64,000 nucleotides of DNA from an uncultured Flavobacteriaceae bacterium (GCA_947497145.1 CANMFQ010000004.1:212424-276423), one strand, 5' to 3'. Shown: positions 33,268-44,451, counted from the first letter of the stretch. Notes: generated by a model not told the origin, from the sequence alone. Translations and numbers: made by a program.

Positions 33268-35425
33268 ACTCCTCCAACAAAATTTCAAGTAGCTCAATAG
33301 CGGCATCGCTAATTTTTGTTCCAGGACCAAAAATAGCGGCAGCACCAGCATCAAACAGGAATTGATAGTCTTGTTTTGGTATCACACCGCCTACAATGAC
33401 CATGATGTCTTCACGCCCGTATTTTTTCAATTCTTCAATTACGGCAGGCACTAATGTTTTATGACCGGCTGCCAAAGAGGAAACCCCCAAAATATGCACA
33501 TCATTTTCTACTGCTTGTTTCGCCGCCTCTGCCGGCGTTTGAAATAAAGGGCCAATATCTACGTCAAAGCCTAAGTCTGCATACGCTGTTGCCACTACTT
33601 TAGCACCTCGGTCATGACCATCTTGTCCCATTTTGGCAATCATAATACGTGGTCTACGTCCATCGTATTCTGCAAATTGGTCTGCCAAATCTTTTGCTTT
33701 TTGAAAACTCTCGTCGTCTTTTATTTCTTTTGAATACACCCCTGAAAATGAATTTATTATCGCTTTATGCCTACCAAAAACAACTTCTAAGGCAGTGCTT
33801 ATTTCGCCTAATGTTGCTCTGGCTCTGGCCGCTTTTACAGCTAAAGCTAGCAAATTTTTATCTGGAGACAAATTTTCATCTCCAGCATTTATTTTCAATT
33901 GCGCTGCAGCGGTTAATTGCTGTATGGCTTCTGTAACTTCCTTTTCATTTCTATTTTTTCGAGTTGCTTCCAACCGAGCTAACTGCTGCCGTCGCACCTC
34001 TTGATTGTCAACTTCTAAAATATGAAGCTCTTCCTCCTCACGCAACTGAAACTTATTAACGCCCACAATTACATCAGTATTACTATCAATACGTGCCTGT
34101 TTTAGCGCTGCTGCCTCTTCAATGCGCATTTTAGGAATTCCAGCTTCTATCGCTTTGGTCATCCCTCCTAAATTCTCAACCTCTTCAATTAACGCCCATG
34201 CTTTATGCGCCAATTCATCGGTCAGCGATTCCACATAAAAACTACCAGCCCAAGGGTCTACGGTTTTTGTTATTTTAGTTTCCTCTTGTAAAAACAATTG
34301 TGTTTCCCGTGCTATTCGTGCTGAAAAATCAGTAGGTAAGGCAATAGCTTCATCCAAGGCATTGGTATGTAAGCTTTGTGTTCCTCCAAAAATAGCCGCC
34401 GTAGCTTCTATAGTTGTTCGGGCTACGTTATTAAAAGGGTCTTGCTCTGTTAAACTCCATCCACTAGTTTGGCAATGAGTACGCAATGTCAGCGATTTAT
34501 CATTTTTTGGATGAAATTGCTTTACCAGTTTTGCCCACAACATTCTGGCAGCCCGCATTTTAGCAATTTCCATAAAATGATTCATACCAATACCCCAGAA
34601 AAAGGATAAACGCGGCGCAAAATCATCAATTTTCAAGCCGGCTTTAAGGCCCGTTTTAATATACTCCAAACCATCTGCTAAGGTATAAGCCAGCTCAATA
34701 TCAGCAGTTGCTCCTGCCTCGTGCATATGATACCCAGAGATACTTATACTATTGAATTTAGGCATAAACTGACTTGTATATTCAAAAATATCAGCTACCA
34801 ACTGCATGGATGGTTTTGGTGGATAGATATAGGTATTGCGCACCATAAACTCCTTTAAAATATCATTTTGAATAGTTCCTGACAACGCTTTTAAAGGGAC
34901 ACCTTGCTCTTCAGCTGCTACAATATAAAATGCCATGATGGGCAATACAGCTCCATTCATGGTCATTGAAACCGACATTTCACCTAACGGAATTCCATCA
35001 AACAATATTTTCATATCCTCAACAGAATCAATTGCCACGCCTGCCTTACCTACATCACCAATCACCCGCTCATGGTCACTATCATAACCACGATGCGTAG
35101 GCAAATCAAAAGCCACGGATAACCCTTTCTGTCCTCCTTTTAAGTTTCTTCTATAAAAGGCATTACTTTCTTCTGCTGTAGAAAAACCTGCATATTGCCT
35201 AATAGTCCATGGTCTACGTACGTACATGGTAGAATAAGGGCCTCTGAGATACGGGGGTATTCCTGCTGCAAAATTGAGGTGTTCAAAAGTCTGTATATCT
35301 TCAGTGGTATACCGCTGTTTTACAGCTATTTTTTCTGCTGTTTCAAAAGAAGCGACAGTGCTTTTGTTAGCGGTTTTGCCTTGATGGTTTAGCACCAAAT
35401 GCTGTACATTCTTTCTACTCATCAC
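33266..35425 (-). CDS. mutB: Methylmalonyl-CoA mutase, large (catalytic) subunit
   Basis: The 719-residue adenosylcobalamin enzyme interconverts methylmalonyl-CoA and succinyl-CoA. The N-terminal TIM barrel shows [25 protein letters not shown] and [10 protein letters not shown]. The C-terminal B12 domain has [22 protein letters not shown], the DxHxxG base-off motif near residue 600, then [10 protein letters not shown] and IVGGVIP. Length is standard (about 715-740). The start overlaps the small-subunit stop by 11 bases, so the two are translationally coupled. The methylmalonyl-CoA epimerase and the MeaB chaperone are not seen here. Confidence 0.97.
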   Translation of the reverse strand: MMSRKNVQHLVLNHQGKTANKSTVASFETAEKIAVKQRYTTEDIQTFEHLNFAAGIPPYLRGPYSTMYVRRPWTIRQYAGFSTAEESNAFYRRNLKGGQKGLSVAFDLPTHRGYDSDHERVIGDVGKAGVAIDSVEDMKILFDGIPLGEMSVSMTMNGAVLPIMAFYIVAAEEQGVPLKALSGTIQNDILKEFMVRNTYIYPPKPSMQLVADIFEYTSQFMPKFNSISISGYHMHEAGATADIELAYTLADGLEYIKTGLKAGLKIDDFAPRLSFFWGIGMNHFMEIAKMRAARMLWAKLVKQFHPKNDKSLTLRTHCQTSGWSLTEQDPFNNVARTTIEATAAIFGGTQSLHTNALDEAIALPTDFSARIARETQLFLQEETKITKTVDPWAGSFYVESLTDELAHKAWALIEEVENLGGMTKAIEAGIPKMRIEEAAALKQARIDSNTDVIVGVNKFQLREEEELHILEVDNQEVRRQQLARLEATRKNRNEKEVTEAIQQLTAAAQLKINAGDENLSPDKNLLALAVKAARARATLGEISTALEVVFGRHKAIINSFSGVYSKEIKDDESFQKAKDLADQFAEYDGRRPRIMIAKMGQDGHDRGAKVVATAYADLGFDVDIGPLFQTPAEAAKQAVENDVHILGVSSLAAGHKTLVPAVIEELKKYGREDIMVIVGGVIPKQDYQFLFDAGAAAIFGPGTKISDAAIELLEILLEE

Positions 35426-36782
35426 CTAATCTTTTTTGTTCTACTTCTTCTGCCAACCGCTTTTCTAGAATAGGTTGAATCAAGGTTTTTCGAGCATTTA
35501 TTTTTAAAAAAGGATACAGTTCGATGGTATCTTTCATTTTATCATTTGGGTTTTGATAGCGATTTGTACCCACCAAAACCTCATCACCTGCCAAAAACCT
35601 CAGCTGTTCTTTTTTTGCGCTTTCTTGAATTTTTTTCTGAATAATATGCGCTTTCAATTGCTTTAAAAATCCACCTCCACTTTCAATTGATTTGAATAAT
35701 TGCAATGCCTTTTCAGCCAATTGTTGGGTTATCGATTCAATATAATAAGCTCCTTCGGCGGGGTTTTCAACTTTATCAAAATAGCTTTCGTTTTTCAATA
35801 CCAATAGCTGGTTTAAAGCGATGCGCTCACCAAACTCATTATTTTTATGATAAATGGCATCATAAGGCATATTTATAACCGTATCAGCACCACCTAAAAC
35901 GGCAGCCATACATTCGGTTGTTGTGCGTAACATATTGGTGTTATAATCATATAAAACCTTATTCCGTTTTGTTGGAATAGCGACAATATGGCAATTGGGT
36001 GATTGTTCATATTCAGTAGCCAAAGTATGCCATAAAAGGCGTAAAGCTCTAATTTTTGCGACTTCAAAAAAATAATTGGTTCCCACAGACACTTTAAAAC
36101 ACATGGGTGCCATTCCAATTTCACCACTTGCAAAAGTGTGTAAATATTCATGTGCATGTGCTATAGCATACCCCAATTGCTGCACTATGTCAGCACCTGC
36201 ATTTTGGTATAACGAAAGGTCAACGCATAAAGCATGAATTTGTTTTCCAACAATACTATCGAGCAAGCTAAAATCATTTTTTAAACTCGAATACCAATTT
36301 CCTGTTCGTGCCAAATGCCCTATAATATCAATATTGAAATAAATATTCCCTAGGGCACTCCCAACATAATCTATTATAGATTGCACATAGCCCTCATCTA
36401 TAAATTCAAACTCTAGATAAACTGGCGTTTCATTAAGATTGATATGCTGAAAAAGGATCTGAATTTTAATTTCTTTGGACGGAATAACAAACTGCACACT
36501 TTCTGCTCCTCGTGACAATGCTTTCAAAGCCTTCTCATTTGCCTTTACCGCATTGCCTGCATAAATAGATTGCCCAATTCTCCAACCTTCATTCGTTTTC
36601 AAATTTGCGAATACTTCAACAGCATCATCAGCATGATAAAAAGGTTTTACTTTGATTCCTTCGGGAGATTCCCAAACCAATGTTTCATTATAATCAGCAC
36701 CTTTTAAATCATAGTGTATTTTCTGCTTCCACTGTTTAGCAGAAACGGGATGAAATTCATCAAACAAAGGAATATGGTTCAT
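35415..36782 (-). CDS. mutA: Methylmalonyl-CoA mutase, small subunit
   Basis: The 455-residue subunit resembles the mutase barrel but lacks the B12 domain. It opens [39 protein letters not shown], as small subunits do, and contains [12 protein letters not shown] and [20 protein letters not shown]. It is shorter than many MutA proteins (about 600-640), which keep a degenerate C-terminal cobalamin domain; short forms are known in Bacteroidota. It pairs with MutB as a structural partner. Eleven bases separate it from the upstream carboxylase gene. Confidence 0.93.
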   Translation of the reverse strand: MNHIPLFDEFHPVSAKQWKQKIHYDLKGADYNETLVWESPEGIKVKPFYHADDAVEVFANLKTNEGWRIGQSIYAGNAVKANEKALKALSRGAESVQFVIPSKEIKIQILFQHINLNETPVYLEFEFIDEGYVQSIIDYVGSALGNIYFNIDIIGHLARTGNWYSSLKNDFSLLDSIVGKQIHALCVDLSLYQNAGADIVQQLGYAIAHAHEYLHTFASGEIGMAPMCFKVSVGTNYFFEVAKIRALRLLWHTLATEYEQSPNCHIVAIPTKRNKVLYDYNTNMLRTTTECMAAVLGGADTVINMPYDAIYHKNNEFGERIALNQLLVLKNESYFDKVENPAEGAYYIESITQQLAEKALQLFKSIESGGGFLKQLKAHIIQKKIQESAKKEQLRFLAGDEVLVGTNRYQNPNDKMKDTIELYPFLKINARKTLIQPILEKRLAEEVEQKRLGDE

Positions 36783-36793
36783 ATTTAATGGTA

Positions 36794-38335
36794 TTATAAA
36801 GGAATATTTCCGTGCTTCTTCTTAGGCAAGTTAACTACTTTATTTTGAAGCATAGCAAAGCCCTTTATCAAAATTTTTCGCGTATCCTTAGGAAGAATAA
36901 CAGCATCAATAAATCCTCTTTCTGCGGCACTATACGGATTAGCAAATTTTGCTGCATAAGCTGCTTCCTTTTCTGCCAACTTTGCTGCTGGGTCATCTGC
37001 CGTGCTAATTTCTTTTCTAAAAATAATTTCACTAGCCCCCTTTGCCCCCATTACCGCAATTTCGGCAGCGGGCCATGCATAATTTAAATCGGCGCCAATA
37101 TGCTTAGAATTCATTACGTCATAAGCGCCGCCATAGGCCTTTCTGGTAATTACGGTAACTTTTGGTACTGTAGCTTCACTTAAGGCATACAGTAATTTGG
37201 CTCCATTTGTAATAATCCCATTCCATTCTTGGTCAGTACCAGGAAGAAAACCAGGCACATCAACTAATACCAAAAGAGGAATATTAAAACAATCGCAAAA
37301 ACGAGTAAAACGCGCTGCTTTTTTAGAGCTATCCACATCTAAAACCCCCGCCAATACCATAGGCTGATTGGCAACAACACCAATACTTCTTCCTGCTAAT
37401 CGAGCAAAGCCAACTACAATATTCTCGGCATAAGCTGCGTGAATTTCAAAAAAACTATCCGCATCTATAATTCCATTGATTACATGTCGCATATCATACG
37501 GCTGGCTCGCATTTTCTGGAACAATAGTTTCTAAATTTTCACGAATTTCATCCGTTAAGGTATACGGTATAGCTACTGGTGAATCTTCACAATTTTGCGG
37601 CATATAATCAATCATTTTTTTTATTTGATTGATGCATTGTATGTCATTGGTGGCAGTTACATGTGTCACGCCAGATTTGGTAGCATGCGCTAAAGCCCCG
37701 CCCAATTCTTCAGAAGTTACTGTTTCATTGGTTACTGTTTTGACCACATTGGGTCCTGTGACAAACATATAACTTGAATTTTCAACCATGAGCGTAAAGT
37801 CTGTCATTGCTGGCGAATATACTGCTCCCCCAGCACAAGGCCCCATAATAGCTGATATTTGAGGAATAACCCCAGAAGCCATCACGTTTCTATGAAAAAT
37901 ATCGGCATACCCACCTAGAGAGCGCACCCCTTCTTGTATGCGCGCTCCCCCACTATCATTTAAGCCAATTACGGGTACGCCAATTTTGATAGCCATATCC
38001 ATAATCTTGCATATTTTTTCTGCATGCGTTTCTGAAAGGGCGCCACCAAAAACGGTAAAATCTTGTGCGAATACACACACCTGCCTACCATTGATAGTAC
38101 CGTAACCCGTAATTACGCCATCACCATAAAAAATCTGCTTTTCCATACCAAAATCTTTGGTACGATGCGTTACCAAAGCTCCCATTTCTTCAAAAGAACC
38201 TTCATCTAACAGAAAATGCACCCGCTCACGGGCTGTCAACTTTCCTTTAGCATGCTGTTTATCAATACGCTCTTGACCACCTCCAAGTTGAGATTGCGCT
38301 AATTTATCTGCTAGTATTTGCTTTTTGTTCTTCAT
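36794..38335 (-). CDS. pccB: Acyl-CoA (propionyl-CoA) carboxylase, carboxyltransferase beta subunit
   Basis: The 513-residue protein is a carboxyltransferase of the PccB/MmdA type. The N-terminal half contains [23 protein letters not shown] and [15 protein letters not shown], and the crotonase-like C-terminal half has [27 protein letters not shown] and [11 protein letters not shown]. In the operon with biotin carboxylase, a biotin carrier and methylmalonyl-CoA mutase it most likely carboxylates propionyl-CoA to methylmalonyl-CoA. It starts 22 bases after the biotin carboxylase gene. A methylmalonyl-CoA decarboxylase role is less likely because no membrane subunit is present. Confidence 0.94.
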   Translation of the reverse strand: MKNKKQILADKLAQSQLGGGQERIDKQHAKGKLTARERVHFLLDEGSFEEMGALVTHRTKDFGMEKQIFYGDGVITGYGTINGRQVCVFAQDFTVFGGALSETHAEKICKIMDMAIKIGVPVIGLNDSGGARIQEGVRSLGGYADIFHRNVMASGVIPQISAIMGPCAGGAVYSPAMTDFTLMVENSSYMFVTGPNVVKTVTNETVTSEELGGALAHATKSGVTHVTATNDIQCINQIKKMIDYMPQNCEDSPVAIPYTLTDEIRENLETIVPENASQPYDMRHVINGIIDADSFFEIHAAYAENIVVGFARLAGRSIGVVANQPMVLAGVLDVDSSKKAARFTRFCDCFNIPLLVLVDVPGFLPGTDQEWNGIITNGAKLLYALSEATVPKVTVITRKAYGGAYDVMNSKHIGADLNYAWPAAEIAVMGAKGASEIIFRKEISTADDPAAKLAEKEAAYAAKFANPYSAAERGFIDAVILPKDTRKILIKGFAMLQNKVVNLPKKKHGNIPL

Positions 38336-38357
38336 GGTAAATCACTTTCTATTCTTA

Positions 38358-39833
38358 CTACCCCCTCCTATTCTGTTGCCAATTAGAGTCCTCCAACTGC
38401 GCTGGTTTTACTATTTTTTGATTTTCTAAATACAACCGCAAACCAACATGTGCCGCTATGCTTCGTTCCGTTTCATATATTGCCTCAAGCTGTTGCAAGG
38501 AATAGTGGTTTTTGACAAAATGCGTATCGAAATCACCTGATATAAAGGCTTCGTGTTCGCAAACAAATTTTCCAAATGGCAGGGTTGTTGCTACACCCTC
38601 AATGTGATATTCATCAATCGCTTTTATCATTCGGTGCAAGGCCTCTTGCCTATCTTTTCCGTAGGTAATTAATTTTGATAACATAGGGTCATAATAAACA
38701 GACACCTCCATACCCTCTTCAAAACCATCATCTAAACGCACCCCTACTCCTTTGGGTCTTTTATAAGTAGACAAAGTTCCCATGCTCGGCATAAAATCGG
38801 TCAACGAATCTTCGGCATACACACGAACCTCTACAGCATGCCCGTTTATTTTTAAATCGTTTTGTGTAAAGGTCAATTTTTCGCCTCTAGCTATTTTTAT
38901 TTGTGCTTCAACAAGGTCGATACCTGTTATCATTTCGGTTACAGGATGCTCTACTTGCAGCCGCGTATTCATTTCTAAAAAATAAAATTTCTTTTCTGCA
39001 TCCAATAAAAATTCTACGGTGCCTGCACCAACATAATTACAAGCTTTGGCAACTTTTATAGCTGCTTCACCCATAGCTGTTCTTATTTCAGGAGTAAGTA
39101 CAACAGAAGGCGCTTCTTCTACCACTTTTTGATGCCTACGTTGAACACTACACTCACGTTCAAAAAGATGTACCACATTACCATGGGTATCTGCCAAAAT
39201 TTGAACTTCTATATGCCTTGGCGCACTCACATACTTTTCTATAAAAACCGCCCCATTACCAAAAGCAGCTTCTGCTTCGCTTATTGCTCGTTTCATCTGT
39301 TCAGGAAGCGCTTCTGGTGCATCTACAACACGCATACCTTTACCTCCCCCACCAGCAGAGGCTTTTATTAAAATAGGGAAGCCAATTTCTGCCCCTATTT
39401 TTTGAGCCAAAGCAACGTCTGTAATTGCTTTTTCAATACCAGGTACCATAGGAATATCATACCCACTTACCGCTTCCTTTGCAGCCAATTTATCACCCAT
39501 TATCTCTATTGCATGCGGATGCGGCCCAATAAAAACAATACCATTATCCTCAACCAATTGCGCAAAAACGGCATTCTCACTCAAAAAACCATATCCGGGA
39601 TGAATGCCATCTGCCGCTGTTTGTTTTGCAGCATCAAGCACCTTTTGCATTACCAAATACGACTCTGAAGAAGGTGCCTCACCCAAACAAACAGCTTCAT
39701 CAGCAAACTTCACATGTGGAGCATTACGGTCTACTTCTGAATAGACTGCAACGGTACGTATACCCATTTTTTGGGCAGTCTTCATAATTCTAAGGGCAAT
39801 TTCACCACGATTGGCTACGAGTATTTTTTTCAT
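38358..39833 (-). CDS. Biotin carboxylase subunit of acyl-CoA carboxylase
   Basis: The 491-residue ATP-grasp enzyme carboxylates the biotin of its carrier. I chose the ATG at 39833 (MKKILVANRGEIALRIMKTA), the family's normal start; eight upstream codons are open but unlikely. The ATP loop KASAGGGGKGMRVV is near residue 159, with ERECSVQRRHQKVVEEAPS, EFLLDAEKKFYFLEMNTRLQVEHPVTE and the C-terminal domain typical of AccC/PccA. The carrier domain is separate (next gene upstream), unlike mammalian PccA. It serves the propionyl-CoA carboxylase of this operon. Confidence 0.94.
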   Translation of the reverse strand: MKKILVANRGEIALRIMKTAQKMGIRTVAVYSEVDRNAPHVKFADEAVCLGEAPSSESYLVMQKVLDAAKQTAADGIHPGYGFLSENAVFAQLVEDNGIVFIGPHPHAIEIMGDKLAAKEAVSGYDIPMVPGIEKAITDVALAQKIGAEIGFPILIKASAGGGGKGMRVVDAPEALPEQMKRAISEAEAAFGNGAVFIEKYVSAPRHIEVQILADTHGNVVHLFERECSVQRRHQKVVEEAPSVVLTPEIRTAMGEAAIKVAKACNYVGAGTVEFLLDAEKKFYFLEMNTRLQVEHPVTEMITGIDLVEAQIKIARGEKLTFTQNDLKINGHAVEVRVYAEDSLTDFMPSMGTLSTYKRPKGVGVRLDDGFEEGMEVSVYYDPMLSKLITYGKDRQEALHRMIKAIDEYHIEGVATTLPFGKFVCEHEAFISGDFDTHFVKNHYSLQQLEAIYETERSIAAHVGLRLYLENQKIVKPAQLEDSNWQQNRRG

Positions 39834-39901
39834 AAATGCTTGCTTTATTTTCACCACGCCCCTTACAAAGACGCCTTAACTAGGACACTAATTCATTTTG
39901 C

Positions 39902-40381
39902 CTATTCCATTTCAATAATAAGCTGTCCTTTTTCTACAGCATCATCTTTTTTTACAGCGATATTTTTTACTACACCCTCACCCTGAGAAAGAATCACATT
40001 TTCCATTTTCATAGCAGAGAGCACCAACAAAGGCGTGCCTTCTGTCACAGCCTGCCCCGCCTTCACTAAGATATCAATAATAAGACCAGGCATGGGAGCT
40101 TTAATTTCATTTACTTTGACAGCTGTAGTTGCCAAAAGTCCCATTTTTTTTACCTGTAGGTCATATTCATCTTCGATAGCAACATCATAAATGTTTCCGT
40201 TGACAGAGATTTTTAAGGTTTTCGCCAAAAAATCAGACTGCAATACTTCTACCTTATACCCTTGATGCTTGTAAAGGAGATGAAAATTGGTGTCGTTTAC
40301 CGCAATACAATCCATATTTTCTGCTTCGGTCTTCGTTACCGGAATCTCTTGGTTGTTTACCGTAATTAAAAAATTGTCCAT
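39902..40381 (-). CDS. Biotin carboxyl carrier protein of acyl-CoA carboxylase
   Basis: The 159-residue protein ends in a biotinyl domain (APMPGLIIDILVKAGQAVTEGTPLLVLSAMKMENVILS), with Lys125 of AMKM as biotinylation site. The N-terminal 90 residues form the small beta domain that docks biotin carboxylase in this branch. It precedes the biotin carboxylase gene by 68 bases and is the first gene of the carboxylase/mutase operon, unless yaaA, 41 bases upstream, is included. BirA encoded at 51202-51933 would attach biotin. Confidence 0.93.
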   Translation of the reverse strand: MDNFLITVNNQEIPVTKTEAENMDCIAVNDTNFHLLYKHQGYKVEVLQSDFLAKTLKISVNGNIYDVAIEDEYDLQVKKMGLLATTAVKVNEIKAPMPGLIIDILVKAGQAVTEGTPLLVLSAMKMENVILSQGEGVVKNIAVKKDDAVEKGQLIIEME

Positions 40382-40422
40382 AATCGTTTTTAAATAAGCT
40401 ATCTAATTTGGTTAAATCAAAA

Positions 40423-41184
40423 CTACCGAACAAAAACAGGCTGATTTTCTTTTAAAGTATGTGCTTGACTAAACTCATAACCGTCTTTATCAAAACATTT
40501 TATATCGTCTAAGGTTTGCGCATTAGTATCAACAATATACCGCACCATTGAACCCCTTGCTTTTTTTGCATAAAAACTAACTATCTTAAGTTTGTCATTT
40601 TTCCAATCTTTAAAAACAGGGGTGATAACAGGCACTTTTAGCGCTTTTTCATCAACAGCACTAAAATATTCGTTACTTGCTAAATTCACAAAAAGCTCAT
40701 CGTCTTTTAACTCTGAATTCAAATATGAAGTAAGTTCACTTTTCCAAAACTCATACAGGTTTTTTTTGCGACCTACTTTTAATTGTGTCCCCATTTCAAG
40801 GCGATAGGGCTGTATTAAATCTAATGGTTTTAAAACACCATAAAGACCAGAAAGTATGCGCAGCGTTTCTTGCAGCTGACCAAGTTTATCTGCTGTTATG
40901 GAATACGCATCCAAGCCTTGATATACATCACCGCTAAATGCAAATACCGCAGGTCTAGCATTTTCAGGAGTAAAAGGAGTATGAAAATCTTGATTTCGCT
41001 GCCAATTTAATTGGGCTAGTTTATCAGAAATATGCATTAAATCAGACAAATCTTTGGGTTTCTTCTTTTTTAAAACTTTATTCAATTTTTCTGACTGCTC
41101 TAAAAAAGATGGCTGGGTATATTTTGAAGTGGGTAATTTAGATTCAAAATCTAGCGACTTCGCTGGTGATATAACAATTTTCAT
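40423..41184 (-). CDS. yaaA: Peroxide stress protein YaaA
   Basis: The 253-residue protein matches the YaaA/DUF328 family: [25 protein letters not shown] at the N-terminus, [15 protein letters not shown] near residue 90, [22 protein letters not shown] near 127, and [16 protein letters not shown] near 210. In E. coli it limits free iron and protects DNA under peroxide stress and binds DNA. It is cytoplasmic and of normal length (about 255). It lies just upstream of the carboxylase operon on the same strand, but the link is probably only positional. Confidence 0.95.
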   Translation of the reverse strand: MKIVISPAKSLDFESKLPTSKYTQPSFLEQSEKLNKVLKKKKPKDLSDLMHISDKLAQLNWQRNQDFHTPFTPENARPAVFAFSGDVYQGLDAYSITADKLGQLQETLRILSGLYGVLKPLDLIQPYRLEMGTQLKVGRKKNLYEFWKSELTSYLNSELKDDELFVNLASNEYFSAVDEKALKVPVITPVFKDWKNDKLKIVSFYAKKARGSMVRYIVDTNAQTLDDIKCFDKDGYEFSQAHTLKENQPVFVR

Positions 41185-41537
41185 GTATTCAAATTTTGTT
41201 AGTAAGCCTGTTATAAAGTAATATCTAGATTACGCCAATTATCAACTAATCAGCATAAATTAACGAGCACTAAAAACGAGCTTAATTAAGTTTAACATCA
41301 TAATTCATTTTTGAAAAACATCAAAAATGGAACTAAAAATAACACCTATTTTTTGAATTGCATAAATTGATGAGAAGTAGTTCTCAATACCATTATTACA
41401 AAAATTGATATCAGCTGTTTTAACCCTTGTTAAATAACTTGCAACAACCACTATTTACATCAGTTTTTTTACATGAAAAATATAGCATAAACCTTGGGCT
41501 TAATAAATTATTTCACAACAGTTCTTACATTAACAAA
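41185..41537. other. Intergenic region between yaaA and a short open frame
   Basis: About 350 AT-rich bases without a credible gene or RNA. The plus-strand frame that reaches 41681 is open from 41427, but its first 37 codons look non-coding. I see no TAnnTTTG promoter or strong hairpin. Confidence 0.5.
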
Positions 41538-41681
41538 ATGGACTTTAGTGAACGAGATAAGCTTCGTAAAAAACACTTATCATCAAGGCAAATCTACTTG
41601 AACGCAAGCCTTGAATATCGCCCTGCGATTAAAATTGATTTCGCAATCGCCAACCTAAAGGTACTATTGGCTATGTTTTGA
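41538..41681 (+). CDS. Possible small protein of 47 residues
   Basis: A short frame from the ATG at 41538 encodes MDFSERDKLRKKHLSSRQ, then IYLNASLEYRPAIKIDFAIA and NLKVLLAMF. The start is basic and the codon use is more gene-like than the sequence before it. It overlaps the 3' end of the convergent rluD gene by 18 bases. No promoter or ribosome-binding site is visible and I recognise no family, so it may be spurious. Confidence 0.3.
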   Translation: MDFSERDKLRKKHLSSRQIYLNASLEYRPAIKIDFAIANLKVLLAMF

Positions 41682-42698
41682 ATAGTGTCGCCACTTTTCA
41701 ATACAGTTCGCCATATCCGCTGGCAATTCTGAATCAAATCGCATCATTTCACCAGTAACAGGATGAACAAAACCCAATGTTTTAGCATGCAGTGCTTGTC
41801 TTGGTAAAACTTTAAATGCATTATCTACAAACTGTTTATATTTCGTAAACGTAGTACCCTTTAGTACTTTTTCTCCACCGTAGCGTTCATCATTAAACAG
41901 GGTATGACCTATATACTTCATGTGTGCACGAATTTGATGGGTGCGACCTGTTTCTAGTTTACAAGAAACTAAGGTAACATAGCCCAAACGCTCAATAACC
42001 TTATAATGCGTTACAGCTTCTTTTCCTTGCTCGCCCTCAGGAAAAACATGCATCTGTAACCTATTTTTTGGATGTCGCCCAATATGCCCTTCTATCGTAC
42101 CTTCATCATCTTGCATATTTCCCCAAACAATAGCTACATATTCTCTTTCTGAAGTTTTATCAAAAAATTGCTTTGCCAAATGTGTCATTGCGGCTTCCGT
42201 TTTTGCTACTAGCAGTAAACCCGACGTATCTTTATCAATACGATGCACAAGACCAGGTCTTTCATTACTATTTACTGGAAGATTTTCTATGTGATATATC
42301 AGTGCATTAATTAATGTGCCCGAATAGTTTCCATGTCCAGGATGAACCACCATTCCTGCTGGTTTATTCACTACCAACAAAACATCATCTTCATAAACAA
42401 TATCTAAATCGATGTTCTCAGGCACTAACAAAAACTCATGAGGAGGATGCTCAAACATCACTTTTATCACATCGCCAGCTTTCACCTTATAGTTTTGTTT
42501 TACCACCACATCATTCACCCAAACTTGGCCTTTCTTTGCCGCTTGCTGAATTTTATTTCGGGTAGCGTTTTCAATAAAGTTCATCAAAAACTTATCGATT
42601 CTTAGTGGCTCTTGCCCCTTAGAAGCAATTATTCTATGATGCTCATAAAGCTCATCATCTTCTTTTAGCCCTTCAGGGCCATTTTCAGCATCTGTCAT
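41664..42698 (-). CDS. rluD: 23S rRNA pseudouridine synthase, RluD/RluA family
   Basis: The 344-residue RluA-family enzyme has an N-terminal S4 domain (LRIDKFLMNFIENATRNKIQQAAKKGQVWVND) and the catalytic motif HRIDKDTSGLLLVAKT, with the Asp near residue 154. GRTHQIRAHMKYIGHTLFNDERYGG follows. This architecture fits RluD, which makes pseudouridines in helix 69 of 23S rRNA. The first 25 residues are acidic and probably disordered. The gene abuts the upstream PASTA gene with no gap, so they are co-translated. Confidence 0.94.
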   Translation of the reverse strand: MTDAENGPEGLKEDDELYEHHRIIASKGQEPLRIDKFLMNFIENATRNKIQQAAKKGQVWVNDVVVKQNYKVKAGDVIKVMFEHPPHEFLLVPENIDLDIVYEDDVLLVVNKPAGMVVHPGHGNYSGTLINALIYHIENLPVNSNERPGLVHRIDKDTSGLLLVAKTEAAMTHLAKQFFDKTSEREYVAIVWGNMQDDEGTIEGHIGRHPKNRLQMHVFPEGEQGKEAVTHYKVIERLGYVTLVSCKLETGRTHQIRAHMKYIGHTLFNDERYGGEKVLKGTTFTKYKQFVDNAFKVLPRQALHAKTLGFVHPVTGEMMRFDSELPADMANCIEKWRHYSKHSQ

Positions 42699-43286
42699 TT
42701 ATTCTGAATCTGTGTTTACCTGCCCACGATCGCCAATGCTACCGTTACCACAGACCAATTCTAACTTTGAAGTTTTCGGAAGTTTATCTCCTGGTGACAC
42801 CTGCTTACCTTTGTATTTCACATAGTACACCATATCTTTTCCTATTTGGTCAATATACGTGGTACGTTGCACATCAAGACCTACAGCGCGTAACATTGAA
42901 GTTGCATTACGCTGTGTAACTTGAATAACATTGGGCACAGTAACCTTTTTATATCCCGAAGGATTTACTGTAAAATATATTTTTCTATTCTCTTTAACCT
43001 TATTACCGGCTGGTGGGTTTTGGTCAATTATTGAAAAACGAGGATAATCTGGATTAAAATTTGCTGAGTCTAGCACCTCATAACGCAAACTTGCCTCTTC
43101 AACTGCCTTACGCATTTCCATAACCGACATTTTTGAGAAGTCGGGCACTTCAACGTACTCTCCATGATTTGTAGTATTGTCCAACCATCGCAACAAAACA
43201 AAAGCCAACACTATCACCGCTAAGAGTGCTAAGCCTATTTGAATTAAAAATGTACGACTAAATAAAAACCGAAAAAAATTTCTCAT
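42699..43286 (-). CDS. PASTA-domain membrane protein
   Basis: The 195-residue protein has a short basic N-terminus and one transmembrane segment (about 14-38: IGLALLAVIVLAFVLLRWL). It then carries three PASTA-like repeats: EYVEVPDFSKMSVMEMRKAVEEA, then SIIDQNPPAGNKVKENRKIYFTV, then VTVPNVIQVTQRNATSMLRAVGL to PGDKLPKTSKLELVCG. PASTA domains bind peptidoglycan fragments or act as spacers; no kinase domain is attached. I placed the start at the ATG at 43286 since seven earlier codons add nothing. It is directly upstream of rluD and divergent from ddl, an order common in Flavobacteriaceae. Confidence 0.9.
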   Translation of the reverse strand: MRNFFRFLFSRTFLIQIGLALLAVIVLAFVLLRWLDNTTNHGEYVEVPDFSKMSVMEMRKAVEEASLRYEVLDSANFNPDYPRFSIIDQNPPAGNKVKENRKIYFTVNPSGYKKVTVPNVIQVTQRNATSMLRAVGLDVQRTTYIDQIGKDMVYYVKYKGKQVSPGDKLPKTSKLELVCGNGSIGDRGQVNTDSE

Positions 43287-43442
43287 AGCTACTGAATATC
43301 CTAGCAAATATAGGAAATGAACAGCTATTTACACACTCCTAATAGCTGGCATTCAAAAAAATTACGATGTACACAATGAAACCCATCACTTTTTCTTTAC
43401 TTTGATGCTATACTTTTACGAAACCATTACTTATATATAAAA

Positions 43443-44426
43443 ATGAAAAAAAATATTGCGGTCATCATGGGGGGCTACTCTAGCGAGTACAAGATTTCTT
43501 TAAAAAGCGGTAATGTAGTGCACCAATATTTAGACGCTGAAAAATACACATCGTATCGGATACATATTTTAAAAGACAAATGGGTATATGTTGATAAAAA
43601 TGACCACGAATATGAAGTAAATCGTCATGATTTTTCAGTAAATATAGAGGATAAGACAATACGTTTTGATTGTATTTTTAACGCTATTCATGGTACACCA
43701 GGCGAGGATGGTTTGCTGCAAGCATATTTTGAGTTGTTACACATTCCGCAAACCTCATGTGATTACTATCAGTCTGCACTTACATTTAATAAGCGTGATT
43801 TATTAAGTGTTTTAAAACCTTATGGCATAAAATCAGCAGCCTCTTTTTACCTCAATCTTGGCGACCCTATTGATGAAGACAGCATTGTTAAAAGCGTTGG
43901 CTTACCTTGTTTTGTAAAAGCCAATAAAGCAGGAAGCAGTTTTGGTATTTCAAAAGTATACGAAAAAGAACAATTAAAACCAGCTATTGAAAATGCCTAT
44001 AAAGAGGATGATGAAATTATTATCGAAGCTTTTTTAGACGGTATTGAGGTTTCTGTTGGGGTAATAAAGTTTAAAGGAGAAACCAAAGTCTTACCAATTA
44101 CTGAAATAGTCTCAGAAAACGACTTTTTTGATTATGAAGCCAAATATGAAGGTAAATCAAAAGAAATCACACCTGCCAGAATCTCTAAAGAACAAGAAAA
44201 AAAGGTAACACTAGCGGCAAAAAAAGCCTATGATGTTTTAAAAATGAGCGGATTTTCAAGAAGTGAATTTATTTTTATTGATAATGAACCTTATATGTTA
44301 GAAATGAACACCACCCCAGGACTTACAGAACAAAGTATTTTACCAGAGCAAGCTGCTATAGCAGGCATATCACTTTCGCAATTGTTTGAAAATGCAATTG
44401 AAGAAGCTTTACTTAAAAAAAATTAA
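43443..44426 (+). CDS. ddl: D-alanine--D-alanine ligase
   Basis: The 327-residue ATP-grasp ligase makes the D-Ala-D-Ala dipeptide for peptidoglycan. It opens KKNIAVIMGGYSSEYKISLKSG and has FNAIHGTPGEDGLLQAYFELL near residue 78. The ATP-grasp residues include FVKANKAGSSFGISKV, and it closes with YMLEMNTTPGLTEQSILPEQAAIAG, where Glu and Asn bind Mg. Length is slightly above the E. coli enzyme (306). It is divergent from the PASTA gene and followed by coaD 25 bases later. Confidence 0.95.
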   Translation: MKKNIAVIMGGYSSEYKISLKSGNVVHQYLDAEKYTSYRIHILKDKWVYVDKNDHEYEVNRHDFSVNIEDKTIRFDCIFNAIHGTPGEDGLLQAYFELLHIPQTSCDYYQSALTFNKRDLLSVLKPYGIKSAASFYLNLGDPIDEDSIVKSVGLPCFVKANKAGSSFGISKVYEKEQLKPAIENAYKEDDEIIIEAFLDGIEVSVGVIKFKGETKVLPITEIVSENDFFDYEAKYEGKSKEITPARISKEQEKKVTLAAKKAYDVLKMSGFSRSEFIFIDNEPYMLEMNTTPGLTEQSILPEQAAIAGISLSQLFENAIEEALLKKN

Positions 44427-44451
44427 CTTTACCACTAATCAACTTTTTTAA

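Noticed and set aside
39129..39668. Long plus-strand frames antisense to the biotin carboxylase gene
   Set aside because: The biotin carboxylase motifs on the minus strand are complete, so these are coincidental.
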